A stretch of 64,000 nt of DNA, taken from positions 3,799,001-3,863,000 of the forward strand of contig JAITYX010000028.1 of assembly GCA_021018815.1 (NCBI GenBank), in the 5' to 3' direction. This document shows positions 45,612-58,312 of the stretch, in pieces. Positions within the stretch are counted from its first letter, which is position 1. Every line of letters starts with the position of its first letter. A program made the translations under genes and the position numbers. The stretch is from Talinum fruticosum (Eukaryota > Streptophyta > Magnoliopsida > Caryophyllales > Talinaceae). Below the pieces are notes generated by a model. The model was given only the letters and a program-made list of their open reading frames with translations. It had not been told where the DNA came from and did no database searches.

Positions 45612-47945
45612 GGAACGAGAATAACATTTAGAAAGCTTTCTTTGTACACTCGCACTTGGTGGCATTCGCCCTTCACGGTATGTGCTTGATATATTTGTAG
45701 TCCCTTGATTTCCCCCTTCTTATGCCTTGATGAATTACAATTTTTTTTTTAAAAAGATTCCATTAACCAATGTTTGTTTTTTTCCCTTTCTTTTTGGTGT
45801 TTGATTAGCCCTCCTCCTAAAGGCGGAGTTGACACTCGTTGGCACTACATTTACAAGTTAATTTATGAGGAAAAAGTTATAAATTTCTAATTTAGTGGGG
45901 TGGTCCTGTTCGAGCCCCCACTTTAGCTTTTTACTATATAGCTTAGGAGTATGGTGCTTTTTTCTCCATTTAGTTCTTCCCACCTTTTGTTGTCAACATG
46001 ATTTTTTATCAACTCGCTAAGGTGCTTTGTCCATTATGCATACAATCGCTAAGGAAAGCAACTAGATAGTTGGCTATGACATTAGTAATTTGGACAGGCA
46101 TTTAGTTTGAGGACCCTAAAATACCGAATCCTAAAATTTTTTATGATGCAGGAATATGCTGAATTGATGCATGAATTCAGTAGTTTTATGGGGAGAGGGT
46201 CATCATTCGGGTAAGCTAACAAAGAAACTTAGTTTATCCATAGCAGACAGATTAACCATTTCCTTCCAGCTTTTTTATGGGGATATGTTATAAGTGATTT
46301 TGTGCATTAATTATACTTTGAAGATTTTTCCAACCATAATGCATTTGATCTACTCGCAAAAATATGGCAAGTACTCCATTCAATGACGATATACAAGTTC
46401 AGGTTTAGTTGTCCACGTCTTTGTTAGCTTCACATTGAATCTCTTATAACGCTTACTTTTGGGTATATATTCTAGGGGACAACCTCTCGTGGTCCTTACT
46501 GGTCTTCCTGCGACTCAAAAGTTAGCGGGGAAGACATTAGATGACTAGACTTTCCTATTTGTATGGGCCGGAGAGGTATATTCAGCTGATCGGACTTTCC
46601 TTTTTTTGTATGTTGATTAAGTTTTCTTTTTCTCATTTTGTTTTGTTGAGTTTCTTTAAGCCTAGGGAGCTTATATTCGTATCTTGCATTTTTACTTTGC
46701 TTTCTCGTGTCTTACTAACAGTCTGTTTCTTCTATTTAGGGTAATTTTTGTTGTTATTACAGTCTGGTATCGGTATAGCTAAGAGCTCATAGCTCTTGAA
46801 ATTTCAAAGCGAGGTTAGAATGCAATTACTAGCTTTTAAGAGTTTGTGATGGTGATTTCCTTTTGAGTAACTAATGGACAAAATGAAAGATAACCGATTC
46901 ATGCTTCGTATTCATACGGACAAATATCCCTCTTATCCCTCTTGAGAGACTTCTCAATGTCGAGGTCATTGAATGCATGACATATCAACAGGGACTTATA
47001 GTTAAGAGCCGCATAGATTCTCTACAACATTTTAAGAAGCCATTGGCTCACGAACATGAACCTATTAAGGGACTTCTCAATGCTCGTTGATGTGAGCTTT
47101 GTTATATGTGCAATCTATATTTTCTTCCTAGAAGTCCCCTTGGGGGCTCGAAATCTAGTAGAGGTCTAACTCCTTTTGTTTGCATTCTAAAGGCCTTGGA
47201 ACCTACTCGTCTTTATTAGTCTTGGCTTATTTAGATATCAATAATTTTGTCAAAGTTCTTATTTGAGAGTTGTACTTGCGAGCAAATAATACATACATTT
47301 TCCCTAGCTTTGGTCTTGGCTTGATAATTTCTAGTGCTATCCATGTGCATGATGACATGCTTTTAGCAAGCATGTAAGTCTATGCACTTTGTATTTTTTT
47401 CATATACCCCATTGTCGTCTGCTGAAATTGCAAGTAGTGTATCTTCAAAGACTACTATTTGGGTTTCCTCAATGGCTTGCTCAATTTCCCTTTTTTTTCC
47501 TCCCCTTCTTTGCGAGGTAGTTTCAAAGTAATGGTGACATAATGCTAATCCCACCTTGCTAATGTTCTTGTAAATGATGAATGTTTGTTTGGTGTGTAGC
47601 TGAAGCCCTTGCTTCCCGTGTAACGAGGAGTACTTTGCCAAGGGGCTCCTATATCCTCCGTTTAAAAACATTAGGAAAATTTCAGCACATATTGCAGCCA
47701 ATGTGGCAGCCAAAGCTTATGAACTTGGTGAGTTACTCTCTCAACAAAAATGTTTTATACCTCATGAATGAGCCACAAGGCCTACTAGCACCCGAAACAA
47801 GATACTCATTCTCCGAACGATAATAATGTATGCTAAGTTCTTGTTTATGGTTGGGTTCAATTTCCCGCTTGTGGTTGGGTTCACAGGACTTGCAACTCGG
47901 CTCCCACAACCCGCAAACCTGGTGAAGTATGTAGAGAGCTGCATG
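45612..47945 (+). pseudogene. NADP-dependent malic enzyme (C-terminal half), degenerate
   Basis: Malic enzyme decarboxylates malate to pyruvate with NADP+. Exon pieces in order, mostly with AG/GT borders: 45612-45677 (KLSLYT.LGGIRPS); 46152-46210 (EYAELMHEF, short internal deletion, YGERVII); 46317-46370 (FEDFSNHNAFDLLAK, acceptor lost); 46476-46575 (VVLTGLPATQKLAGKTLDD, stop, TFLFVWAGE); 46763-46813 (GIA..LIALEISKR); 46992-47090 (GLIVKSRIDSLQHFKKPLAH); near 47192 (ALEPTV); 47280-47373 ([20 protein letters not shown]); 47600-47727 ([20 protein letters not shown]); 47887-47945 (LATRLPQPANLVKYVESCM). Several exons and the last nine residues are missing. Stops, shifts and the lost acceptor argue for a pseudogene, although some shifts are CTG-to-CTCG changes that may be sequence errors. 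Introns are kept, so it is a genomic duplicate, not a retrocopy. Confidence 0.9.
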
Positions 47946-48007
47946 CTTAGTTTAAAAAGGTGTGCCTGGGTGCACCCCTTTGGGCTTTTTGGGAGGTCGG
48001 GAGCAGT

Positions 48008-48180
48008 CCCTTCTTCTTCTTCTTCTTCTTCTTCTTCTTCTTCGTCTTCTTCTTTTTCCTTTTCCTTCTTCTTTCCTCTTCCTTCTTCTTCTCTTCTTCT
48101 TTTTCCTTTTTCCTCATTCTTTCTTCTTCTGGTTCCGTTTTCCTCTTCCTCCTTTTTTCCTCTTCCTTCTGCTGTGCTCT
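48008..48180. repeat. (CTT)n microsatellite and pyrimidine tract
   Basis: About 15 CTT units (48008-48053) followed by impure CTT/TTC sequence to about 48180. Open frames with poly-Ser/Phe/Leu across it are artefacts. Confidence 0.93.
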
Positions 48181-48419
48181 TTCTTCCTCTAGTTTCGGCT
48201 CTTCTACTCTTCCGGGTTATTCATTCTTTTCATTCGTTCTTTGTGATTTTTTCCCAGCTCTATAATATAAGGCAGGTCAGGTCGGTGAACCGACATGACT
48301 CCTTTTTTTTTTTCTTTTTCTACTCTCTATTTTTATGTTTCTTTATTTTTCTAATGAGTGAATTATGTTTTAGTGTTATATTTTAATTGTTTTTATTGTT
48401 ATAATTGTTTGTAGTGAGT

Positions 48420-48822
48420 TAATTATGTTCATTATTGTCATTTGAATAGAGGATCAACCCGGTATGGGTTTGGGTTTGGGTTCCTCTAGAACGTTAGATC
48501 CCGTAAGAAACTATGGCACACAATATGAGAGTAATAAAAATAGTTTCTTTTGCAACTTTTATGCGCTTAAGACCATGGGGGAGTGTTTCGACTTAAACAA
48601 CATTTGGTTGGTGAAATACATTAGGTTGTAAGAAGGTCTCTACGCATGTTAGGGAAGAAATTCAAGAATACATGGATAAAAAGAAATCATTGAAAGAGAG
48701 TTTTGAAATGTCAAGAAAAATGCAACAAAGCTACGATATTGACGATGATAAAGATGATGAATGTATTGAGATGAATCCTGGAAGTGGTGGGAATGGGTCA
48801 AAGAAGGGAAGTAATAGTGATA
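48420..48822 (+). pseudogene. hAT transposase N-terminal fragment
   Basis: Plus-strand reading gives NSFFCNFYALKTMGE (48535), then VREEIQEYMDKKKSLKESFEMSRK (48648-48715) and an acidic DIDDDKDDE stretch, ending GGNGSKKGSNSDR. This order (CNF/C finger start, 'HVREEIQEYM', lysine-rich helix, acidic patch) is the N-terminal part of BED-finger hAT transposases common in plants. The His half of the finger is out of frame and no catalytic domain follows. It is cut at about 48823 by the next repeat. Confidence 0.7.
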
Positions 48823-50817
48823 GGTCTGTAAGCACACGGTGTATAGGTTGTAGCTAGTCAAGGTCGATCCCACAAAGACTCAGCCTAGTAATGCACTAAA
48901 ATAGCCCTCTACTCAATTGCTAAGCAAATCAAGTTTTTGGAGTTTGTTCTTTCTAAACTAGTTCTAATTATTAAAATTAAGAAAATTAATCTGGACTTAA
49001 ATCAATGGATAAAAACATGTAGGGATTTGCTTTCCTAACAATGAATTTGATTATTTAAACATAATTTGTGCGATCATTTTTACAAATGAGTCAAGGATCG
49101 ATAATCACAAATTTCTACCGCTCTTTCGATGCTTAATAGAATTTCTCTAATTAACCTATCAAACAACTTTCACATGCTTTTTAAGTTAATCAAAGTTAAA
49201 GATTTCAAATTATTAAATGATCCCCTAATTTACTAATCTTTTTTCAAATTTCATAAAATAGGTAGAAAGGTTAGTTGTCGGATTATTCTACTTCACCTTT
49301 CAAGTACATGATAGATTAATCTCAAATTACAAGTATTCTAGGCCTTCGAAACACTCATAAGCATGATAAACACAACCATCTATTGATTCAAAATAAGAAT
49401 TCAAGCACAAATTATGAAAGCCTAATCAAACTTCATTGTTTTGGATTACAAATATCTAGAAAAACTAAACTACTCACACATTGTTGTTGAAAGCTTAAAT
49501 AAAATCCAATACATGGAAATCAAACCACAAATAGTAAGAAATGAAGAAGTAAGATGATAGACTTGAAGTTCTCCATTTGCATTTCTTAACTTTGAATGGA
49601 ATCCCGTAATCGCTTCAATCTTCTTCTTCGATCTTTAAAATTCGATTTAATGTGGATGAAGGTAGGATAATGGCAATGGATGAGGGTGGATGAACTATGG
49701 ATGGATGCCGGACTGAATGCCTCGAAAAACAGTCGAAAATCAACTTAATAAGCCATTAAGAGGCAATCAAGAGCTCAAACCGTCAAAACCGAATTGTCTC
49801 GGTAGAATTTACCTCCAACACGGTCGTGTCCGCCGACACGGCTGCCCGTGTTGGCTGGTGGCAAATGAAAGCTTGACGAAAATGCTGAAAACGGGTCGTG
49901 TCCACCGACACAGCCAACCCGTGTTCGATGCAAAGGCTCTCGGGCAAGCTCACCTTCAACACGGGCCATGTCCGCCGACACGGCCTGCCCGTGTCTGGCT
50001 CTTGGAAGTGCGGACTTCAACAAATCAAGGGGAGCGACTGCTTTTACCGCAAAGTTAGACCGTGTTGGCCTTTTTAATGCTTGAAAAACTCACTAATATA
50101 AGGAATACTTGGTATTGGTGATCAAATCTGCACAATTATATCAAAACACCAAAACACAAGTATAAAACTGAAAATAGAGCATAAACACACTCCAATTAAT
50201 CAAATTTCCCAACGAAGAGCATCAAAACGCCTAAGAAACTAATGCATTTTATGCAGTTATAAAATTCCCCATGTTAAAACCTTACTTGCCCTCAAGTAAT
50301 GTCAAAAAGCAAAAGTAAAATCCAAGAAAAGAATCATAACCTCCTCGAGCTAGGCAACCATAAGTATCATAAGGAAAACCCAGTTAACAATAGCCCATAA
50401 GCACACCAAATCTATTCATAATTAGATGGAAAGAAGATTTTCAAAAACCACATTGAAGACTATAAGGACAAATTAGATCAATCACCCAAATCATCATTTA
50501 AATAATCAATATTGCCACATGTAGAATAATGGACCTAGAAAGACCGGTAAAACCTCACTTTGGAAATGTGAAAACACTCCACTCATTTGTTTAGGTTCAT
50601 ACATGGTTCACTCAGTCTCTCTCACAATCATGAAATCTACCATAAGTTTGGTAGAATTCTCTATTCGCCACCACTAAAGTGCAACATGCAATATGATAAT
50701 CAAGAGGACTTGAAATGGTTGTAACGGAGCTTAGGCAATGGTTAAGAAAGGGATATTGTACTTCTTGGGAAAAATGAGGAGCTAAAAAGCCAATTAGTAA
50801 GGAGCTTCCAACACTCT
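48823..50817. mobile_element. Unclassified non-coding repeat (LARD-like)
   Basis: Near the left side it has GTAAGCACACGGTGTATAGG and GTCGATCCCACAAAGACTCAG. Near 50280 it has CTTACTTGCCCTCAAGTAATG. Both kinds of phrase recur in plant non-autonomous LTR elements. No LTR pair, PBS or coding domain was identified. A triple palindromic repeat lies at 49815-50000. Confidence 0.4.
49815..50000. repeat. Three copies of a palindromic CGTGTCCGCCGACACGG motif
   Basis: Copies centred near 49834, 49906 and 49978 (spacing about 72 bp). Each has the form ACACGG-CGTGTCCRCCGACACRGCC-CCCGTGT, that is, two nested inverted repeats. It is GC-rich against an AT-rich background and makes open frames on both strands that are not genes. 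Confidence 0.85.
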
Positions 50818-51017
50818 AACTAGAGCTAGGAAAATCTAACACGACACGATTACCGACCCGAACCCGACACGAAGTTAGGTGGGTTTGGGTACAAATTTTC
50901 AACACGTTTATGTAAATGGGTTGACACGAACAAACCATTTAAATAAATGTGTTAGGTTAAGGTTGAGAATCTTGACACGAAAAAATACCTATTTAACACG
51001 ATTAATTAATTAGGTTA
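50818..51017. mobile_element. hAT-type terminal fragment
   Basis: TAGAGCTAGGAAAATCTAAC followed by repeated ACACGAC/CCGAACCCGACACGAA words resembles the ends of a widespread plant hAT group, in which ACCCGACACGAA-type subterminal repeats are typical. It is interrupted at 51018 by the Copia LTR. Confidence 0.5.
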
Positions 51018-52610
51018 TGAAGACTCGTACACTCGCTCAACACATTTCGAGTTGTATCGAAGGAATCGAGTATGAGAATCTCTTAAGTATAGAGTTTTGA
51101 TTCCAAGGCATTCTCAACATTATTAGAAACTTTTCCGAGTGATATAGTATGTTTTCTAAGTGATAGGGCATTTACTTCACGTATTCTTGCTTGTCTCTCG
51201 AGTAACTCGTAAAACGGATATACGTATCTTACTCGCTTCCGAGTCCCTCATCACTTAGATATATCGCATGCTCGAATTGACTAGTATTTCGCTTTCTCAC
51301 ACTCGAGTCCGACTTTATGTTTTAAGATCTAGTTTGTTGGAGTCGGTGATTCTAGTCCGAATTGTGCTTAGTCTATATCAAGTTATTTCCTTCCGCTATT
51401 CGTTATGTAACTTGATTCTTCGCTTAGACTAACTCTCGATGGAATTTTGAGTCTCATGGATATTAGACTCGTAAAATTCCACTCACTTTCCGACTCGTAT
51501 AATTAGTTGTGTAATTATCTTAATTATTTTATTATCTCGTGTCTAATCGTGGACCAAAGTATTTTATACTTTGAGAACCAAAATTGATTTACTTTTGTAG
51601 GTGATTCAAACGAGGACACACTTTTTGAATTACAAAAGTAACCTGGCTCAAAATGTTAAATCACCAAGACACATGGCTTTTCCTCTTCTCTGTCCCAGCC
51701 CCGTAAGATTGTGTCGAGCCGTCTGTTTCCAAATCTGGAAAACCGAAACGCTAAGCTTAACGGTGGTTTCCACCTTATCCTTCAAGACACCACCAGTGGT
51801 TTTGGTACTTCCAAGAGAGTTAAACCGTTGCCCAACGTTCATATCGGAACGGATACTTTCCGAGTGACTCGAAAGCTCTTATCAACGGTCACAAAGGACT
51901 CTCGATCGCAGAAGGAGATAACGGCTACTCTGCCTGGTCATCTATAAATAGAAGCCAACTTTCAAGACTTGAAGATTGCCGAACCTATTGTTAATACACG
52001 TACTTGAGCAAAGTCATTGTATTCATTCTCAATCTTCTACTTACAACTCCCACTCTGTAATCCATTACTTTCCGAGTTGTAAGGTCTTGTACTTAGTTAC
52101 AAACACTTTCTTACTTTCCGAGTAAGGACCCTTGACTAAGCTGTAAAGGTTAAGTCAGCTTAGTTGTCCCTAGCTGTAAGTGTTATCTCAGCTTAGGAAG
52201 TACTAGATCGTATAAGGGAATTTCGAGTCTAGGAAAACTTGTAAAGAGTTGTTTAAGGGAGCAACTTGGGTTCAGTCGACCTATTGTATTTTGTGGACTC
52301 AAAATAGTGGATTTGACTTCATGCTTGGACTAGCACGGTCCTTGGTTTTCCGCCCAAGGAGGGTTTCCACATAATTCCTGTGTCTTTACTTTCCGAGTTC
52401 ATTCTAGACTCGGACAGCCTTAAAGCTTCGACTTAATTTGCTTCACTACTCTTTACTCGCATTTCGAGTTCATACTTTTCGACTCGCTTACGACTCGGAA
52501 TCTATTTCCGCCTCGACTCCGCGAAAAGAGTTTGATTTTTATCGAAAATCCTCCATCACCCTATTCAGCCCCCTCAAGGGTGACTCACACTCTCCCCGAG
52601 CAAACCTTCA
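51018..52610 (+). repeat. 5' LTR of Copia element 1
   Basis: Starts TGAAGACTCG, ends AAACCTTCA. It aligns throughout with 60268-61238 (first 1.0 kb) and 61239-62771. The 3' LTR lacks about 26 bp present here around 51256-51283. Confidence 0.93.
51943..51951 (+). promoter_or_regulatory. LTR TATA box
   Basis: CTATAAATAGAAGCC. The same box is at the equivalent place in the LTRs near 2223, 61166 and (altered) 62112. Transcription of the element would start about 30 bp downstream. Confidence 0.75.
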
Positions 52611-52612
52611 AT

Positions 52613-52625
52613 TGGTATCGAGCCT
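52613..52625 (+). promoter_or_regulatory. Primer-binding site (tRNA-iMet type)
   Basis: TGGTATCGAGCCT, two bases after the LTR; the usual iMet PBS is TGGTATCAGAGC, here lacking one A. The identical sequence follows the LTR of element 2. Confidence 0.8.
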
Positions 52626-52669
52626 AGCCTTTCGTAAAGGATTTAACCATCCAAAGGTCTAACGATCAT

Positions 52670-54500
52670 ATGGCTCGTAACAACGGAGAGTTCGATGAAG
52701 GAAGATCTTCCAGCAGACCGCCAAAATTCAAAGGATCAAATTTCGTGCACTCTGGAAGAAGCTCATGGAATGTTTCCTCTTGGATCATGATGAAGATGTA
52801 TGGGAAATCATACACCAAGGAAACTACATTCCAATGAAGACAGAAGAATTCGAATCATTCCCAAGACAAAGGTCGAGTTTACTCCGAGCGAAGCAGAAGT
52901 TCGTAAAGAACTTCAAGGCAATGAACATTCCGATGTGCGCCATCGACTCGTAAGAATATAATCGAGTATCCGCTCGCGATTCAGCCAAAGAAGTGTGGGA
53001 CACACTGGTCAACACTTATGAAGGCACAAGCTAGGTCGACAAGCGAAGATAAGTTAATATCTTCATAAATATGAGCTATTCAAGATGGAGCCGAAGAGAA
53101 CATCACTCGGATGTTCATTCGATTTACCGAGATTACCAACAATCTCAAATCTCTGGGTAAGAAGATAACCACGAGGAAATGTGCCGAAAGATACTTAGAA
53201 GCCTACCAAAGAGAAGGTGGGGTCCCAAGGTGACCGCCATAGAGGAAGCTCGAACCTTTCACTCCTAAAGCCGGACGAGCTTATTGGAAAGCTTCTCACT
53301 CATGAAATCCACTTGGAAGAAGAGGATGCCGAGGGCAAGCACCAAAAAGAACATAGCGCCGAAAGCCTCAAAACCGAGAGAAGCAAATCTAAGCTCCCGT
53401 GACTCGAAGAGGATCCCATGGCACTCATTGCAAGAGGCTTCAAGAGAATTATGAAGCACAGAAGATGGGATAAAAGGCCAAAAGAAGAATTCTACAAGAA
53501 AGATAAGAAGGACAGAAAAGGTAAGTATTCTTCTCCTTCAAAGTTATCTTTAACTAAGAATTCTGGATGTTTTGAGTGTGGCAAGCAAAGACCACATAGT
53601 CGAAACTGTCCAAAGAGAAAAAAGGACAGAAAGAAGAAAAAGGCTATGATGGAAACATGGAGCGACGAGGATTCATCGAAGATGACGAGGACTCGGACGA
53701 CTCGAAATGTCCGATGGCAATCTCGACTCGAAGCCGAAAGAGAGTCGATTCGGACTCGTACAGTGAGGAAACAAATCCTCAGGAGGTAATTGAATACTTC
53801 CTAAAATTCTCCAAAGTTGATTTAGCTAAGTATATCTATACTTTGGAAGAAAAGTCCAATTCGACTCTTCTTGTTTCAAAGAACAACTTGAGTCAATTTC
53901 TTCCGAGAGCACTTCTTTGAAAAATAAATTGGAAAACCGAGACTTACACTCGGAGAACTCAAGACTAGTGCTCAATCTAATGAGACCGAGTCCGAGTTAC
54001 TCGTAAAAGAGAATGAGCAACTAAAGCGTAAGCTCATTGAGTCTCAAGATCTGGTCTTAAAATTTAGTCAAGGTCGAAAAACCTTGACATGCTCTTAGGA
54101 TTTCAATGCGTCTCTTTCGTAAAAGAAGGTCTTGGTTTCAACAAAGAGGAGGAATCCAATTCCTACTCGTAACTATTCAAAAGGATTCCGTAACTATAAA
54201 GTTCAGGAAAGCCGAGCACGGTCCCATTCACAAAAATGAAGGGAGGACTAAGCCCAAAACAGTTTACAAAAGGAAACCATTCTCTTCAGTTTCCAAAGGA
54301 AAGGTTTTCAAAAAGAAAGAGACACAGACTCAGTTCTCTAATGAAAAGACTCGGAATCGGACTAAACCCAAAGTCATTCAAATCTGGGTTCCGAAAAACC
54401 TTCTTCCTCGGACAAGGACCACAAGTAAAGAATGTTACCGGGTTCATTAGAGGAAGTGAGAAGGGTTAGATTCTCTCTGCTTTTACAGGTCACTCGGAAG
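52670..54500 (+). pseudogene. Copia gag, element 1
   Basis: Starts MARNNGEFDEGRSSSRPPKF (52670). It then reads, across frame changes, MECFLLDHDEDVWEIIHQGNY (52765), CAIDS followed by TAA at 52951, SLLKPDELIGKLLTHEIHLEEED (53250) and the RWDKRPKEEFYKKDKKDRKGK basic stretch. A zinc knuckle (CFECGKQ..HSRNC, 53568-53609) and acidic DEDSSEDDEDSDDS follow. These are the capsid and nucleocapsid parts that package element RNA. It is frame-shifted at least near 52750, 53040 and 53400. The knuckle spacing is altered (C-X2-C-X5-H-X3-C instead of X4/X4). Confidence 0.9.
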
Positions 54501-57500
54501 AGATCAAAAGGACACTGGTACCTTGACAAGTGGATGTTCACGCCACATGTCGAAGACGCAGGACTCTTTTCCGAGTTGGAAAACATAAAGGAGGAAAGGT
54601 CACTTTTGGAGATGATAGCAAAGGCAAAATAGTTGGGATAGGCAAGATTGGAAAAGGATGCAATCTGGTCAGTCCAGCCTACCTTGTCAAAGGATTAAAG
54701 TACAATCCGCTCAAGCATCTCTCAACCGTGCGATAAAGGTCAAGAGGTAAGATTCACTCGCACCAATTGTTACATTTCGATATTACCACCAAAGAGATCA
54801 AGCTTTCAGGTAAAAGATCAGGTAACACTTACATTATTCCTCTTTCGACCCTAGTCGGAATTTGTCTTGTTTAAAAGCATCTCTTCATGATGACTCATGG
54901 ACATGGCATCGTAGATTAGGCCATATTAGCATGCATACTATCAAGAAATTGGCATCTCATGGTCCGGTTAGGGGTTTACCTAACCGTGCTTTTGAGAAAG
55001 ATAAAGTTTGTGAAGCATGCACAAGAGGGAAACAAGTCGATCCTCATTCAAATCTCTCGAAGACAGCTTCCACATCCAAAGTGGTTGAGCTATCGCATAT
55101 GGACTTATGTGGTGAAATCCTCGTTAAGAGCCTCGGAGGTAAATCATATATATTTGTTATTATTGATGATTATTCACGATTTACTTGGGTATGTTTTCTT
55201 AAGCACAAAAATGAAGCGTTTAAGGAGTTCAGCAAGCTCTGTAGAAAAATTCAAGTTGAGTCTCGGACTCGGATCCGGAGAATTCGAACCGACCATGGAA
55301 GGAGTTCGACTACTCGAATTCTCGGAGTTTTGTGACAACAATGACATCTCTCACAACTTCTCAAGCACCAAGAACTCCTTAACAAAATGGAGTAGTGGAG
55401 AGAAAGAATAGAACCCTTGAAGAAATAGTAAGGACGATGATGATTGAGCACAACTTACCTTACTATTTCTGGGCCGAGGCAGCCAACACAGCCAAGTATA
55501 CTCGAATAGATGCCTCATCGGACCCATTTTGAAGAAAACAACTTATGAGCTCTACAAAGGGAAGAAACCAAATATTTCCTATTTCAGACCATTTGGATGT
55601 AAATGTTTCGTTCACAACAATGGTAAGGAGCACCCGACCAAGTTTGATGCTCTGGTCGACGAAGGTATTTTTCTGGGTTATTCTTCTCACAAAGCAAAGC
55701 TTATCGCATTTTCAATAAGAGAACTAACAAAGTGGAAGGAAGCATCCACGTTATTTTTGATGAGCTTGAACAGGAAAACCAAGTGAGTCTTCATACTCGG
55801 ACTTGAAGCTCAGCAGAGAAGATGATGAAACCGAGTCTACAAAGACTCAAGCTCAACCGGCTCGTAATGAAGTCACTCGTAACGAAGTGACTCGTAATGA
55901 GACAACTCAAGAGCTTGCTCGTAATGAAAAAGTCAATGAAGAAGCTCACTCGAGTAAATTTCGAAGATCAGGTAGCTTAGCCCATAAATCTTGTGAATCG
56001 GAGAACAGGTAGAGCATTCAAGTTCACTTCTAGTCACCCACTAGAAAACATAATATCTCGATATCAACAAGTGGGGTAAGAACTCGTTCCTCTCTTCAAA
56101 ATCTATGTGCATTCATTGCATTCATTTCATTAACTCGAACCCAAAATGCACTAGAGGCCCTAAATGAACCTAAATGGTTAGAGGCCACGCAAGAGGAACT
56201 CAATCAATTTGAAAGAAACCAAGTCTCGGCTCGACCAACCGACCTTCCGACCACCTAGTCATAGGAACCAAATGGGTTTTCAAGAACAAACTGGATGAAG
56301 GAGGGGTGGTAGTCGAAACAAGGCTAGACTTGTGGCTCAAGGTTACAATCAAGAAGAAGGAATTGATTGTGGGGAAACCTTTGCATCTGTTGCAAGAATC
56401 AAAGCTATTAGAACATTGTTGGCATTTGCATCCAAGCATGCATATTAAATTATATCAAATGGATGTTAAGTGTACATTTCTCAATGGTTTTATTAAAGAG
56501 GAATGTCGAGCAGACCTCCCGGTTTTGAAAACTCGAATTTTCAGATCATGTTTTCAAACTTCAAAAGGCTCTCTATGGTCTTAAACAAGCTCCCGAGCTT
56601 GGTATGAAAGACTCGAGCAGTTTCTTGGTTCAAAATGATTTTAAAAGAGGTCGGATCAACAAGACTCTCTTTATAAAAACCAAGGGGAAAGATTTCCTTA
56701 TTGTTCAAATCTATGTTGATGATATTATCTTCTGAGCTACTAATGAATATTTGTGTCGAGAATTTTCCGAGTTGATGAGTCAGGAATTCCAAATGAGTAT
56801 GATGGGAGAACTTAATTTCTTCCTTGGTCTACAAATCAAACAAGACAAGGATGGAATCTATGTCCATCAATCAAAGTACACCAAGGAACCGCTAAAGAAA
56901 TACAAACTCCAAGATGCAAAGCATGAATCTACACCCATGAGCAGCAAGTATAAAACTTGACTCGGATGAGAAAGGTCAAGCAATAGATCGAAACTCTATC
57001 GAGGTATGATTGGATCTTTGCTATATCTTACTTCCAGCAGGCCGATATAATGTTCAGTGTTTGTTTATGTGCAAGATTTCAAGCTAATCCAAAAGAATCA
57101 CATCTCACTACGATGAAGAGAATATTCAGATATCTTGCAGAACTCGTAACTTAGGTCTTTGGTACTTAAGAGACTCGTAACTAACCCTCACCGGATACTC
57201 GGATGCGGACTACGCTAGATACAAAGTTGATCGAAAGAGCACTTCGGAGCTTGTCAATTTCTGGGTCAATCCCTAATATCTTGGCACTCAAAGAAGCGTA
57301 ACTCAGTGGCTCTATCAACTCGCCGAAGCCGAGTATATTGCAGCTGGAGCGTGTTGCGCTCGGATTTTATGGATAAAGCAACCCTTAAGGGATCTCGGAC
57401 TATCTTTCAAATCGGCTCCAATCAAGTGTGACAATCGAGTGCAATAAGCATCACAAAGAATCCGAGTCCAAGACTCAAAGACAAAACACATTGAGGTCGG

Positions 57501-57652
57501 ATACCATTTCTTACGAGACCATTCTCGAGAAAGGTGATATTGAACTTGAGTTCATTCCTACTAATCTTCAATTAGCTGATATCTTTACTAAGCCTCTTGG
57601 TGAAGATCAGCTTTGTTTTATTCTGAATGAGTTAGGTATGTTAAATGCATAA
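54501..57652 (+). pseudogene. Copia pol (PR-IN-RT-RH), element 1
   Basis: Protease: WYLDSG with one extra base in the DSG codons, CSRHMSK (54515-54555). Pre-integrase finger: WHRRLGHISMHTI and CEAC (54905-55025). Integrase core: SHMDLCGEILVKSLGGKSYI and IDDYSRFTWVCFL (55095-55200), then RTDHG; C-terminal ELYKGKKPNISYFRPFGCK (55535). Reverse transcriptase: KLYQMDVKCTFLNG (56450) and YVDDIIF followed by TGA (56712-56735). RNase H: YSDADYARYKVDRKS (57199) to the end ADIFTKPLGEDQLCFILNEL (57570). Many single-base shifts separate otherwise well-kept domains, several in CTG contexts. Not functional as written. Confidence 0.92.
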
Positions 57653-58312
57653 TTATGTGCTATCTTTGTGATAATCTCATCGTATGATTATGTGTTATGT
57701 GTTTTCTTTCTATTAATAACCATTAGCTCGCTTAATCCAAGTGATACCGGGTTAGTAGTTGTTAATTATTTCTAGTATTCGAGTCACTCGTAAACCTATC
57801 TCGAGTCATACTCGCACGTCGAGAAAAATTGGACTTCAAATTTTTCGAATACATCTCTAGATCAGTGGAGAAGTTCATAATATATTTTCAAAATCTTTTC
57901 TCTCTCTCTCTCTGGGCGCCGTGATCAAACGCTAGCCGTGGATCTCTAACTCGCTAGAATCTTAACCGTTGAGAAGAGAACCGTCACACCAGTCCGAGGT
58001 GACTTTTGAAAGAGCGGAGCCAAACGGAGTTACAATTAACGTCACTGTGAAGGACGATTCTTATTCTTTAAATAGAGACCATTCTCCTTCTCCTCGCTAC
58101 TCTACTTTTCATCTCACTCTCATACACAAAACTTCTCGCGAAAGATTTCTACGTCTATAGTGCTCCTCGGACTTCTTCAAGCGATGTAAGGATCATCTCA
58201 AGTAAGTTCGACCGCTCTCATCTCTTTCTTCTACTCTTTTTCTTTCATTCTCGTCGACTCACTCTCTTCTTCTCTTCCTCAAAAGTTTCATCTTTCTTTC
58301 TTCATTCTCAAA

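Noticed and set aside
47826..48386. 186-codon Ser/Phe/Leu-rich protein
   Set aside because: Begins in a malic enzyme intron, reads through the last exon in frame and then the CTT microsatellite; low complexity.
49717..50058. Open frames on both strands over the palindromic repeats
   Set aside because: Overlapping opposite frames caused by GC-rich palindromes; no domain.
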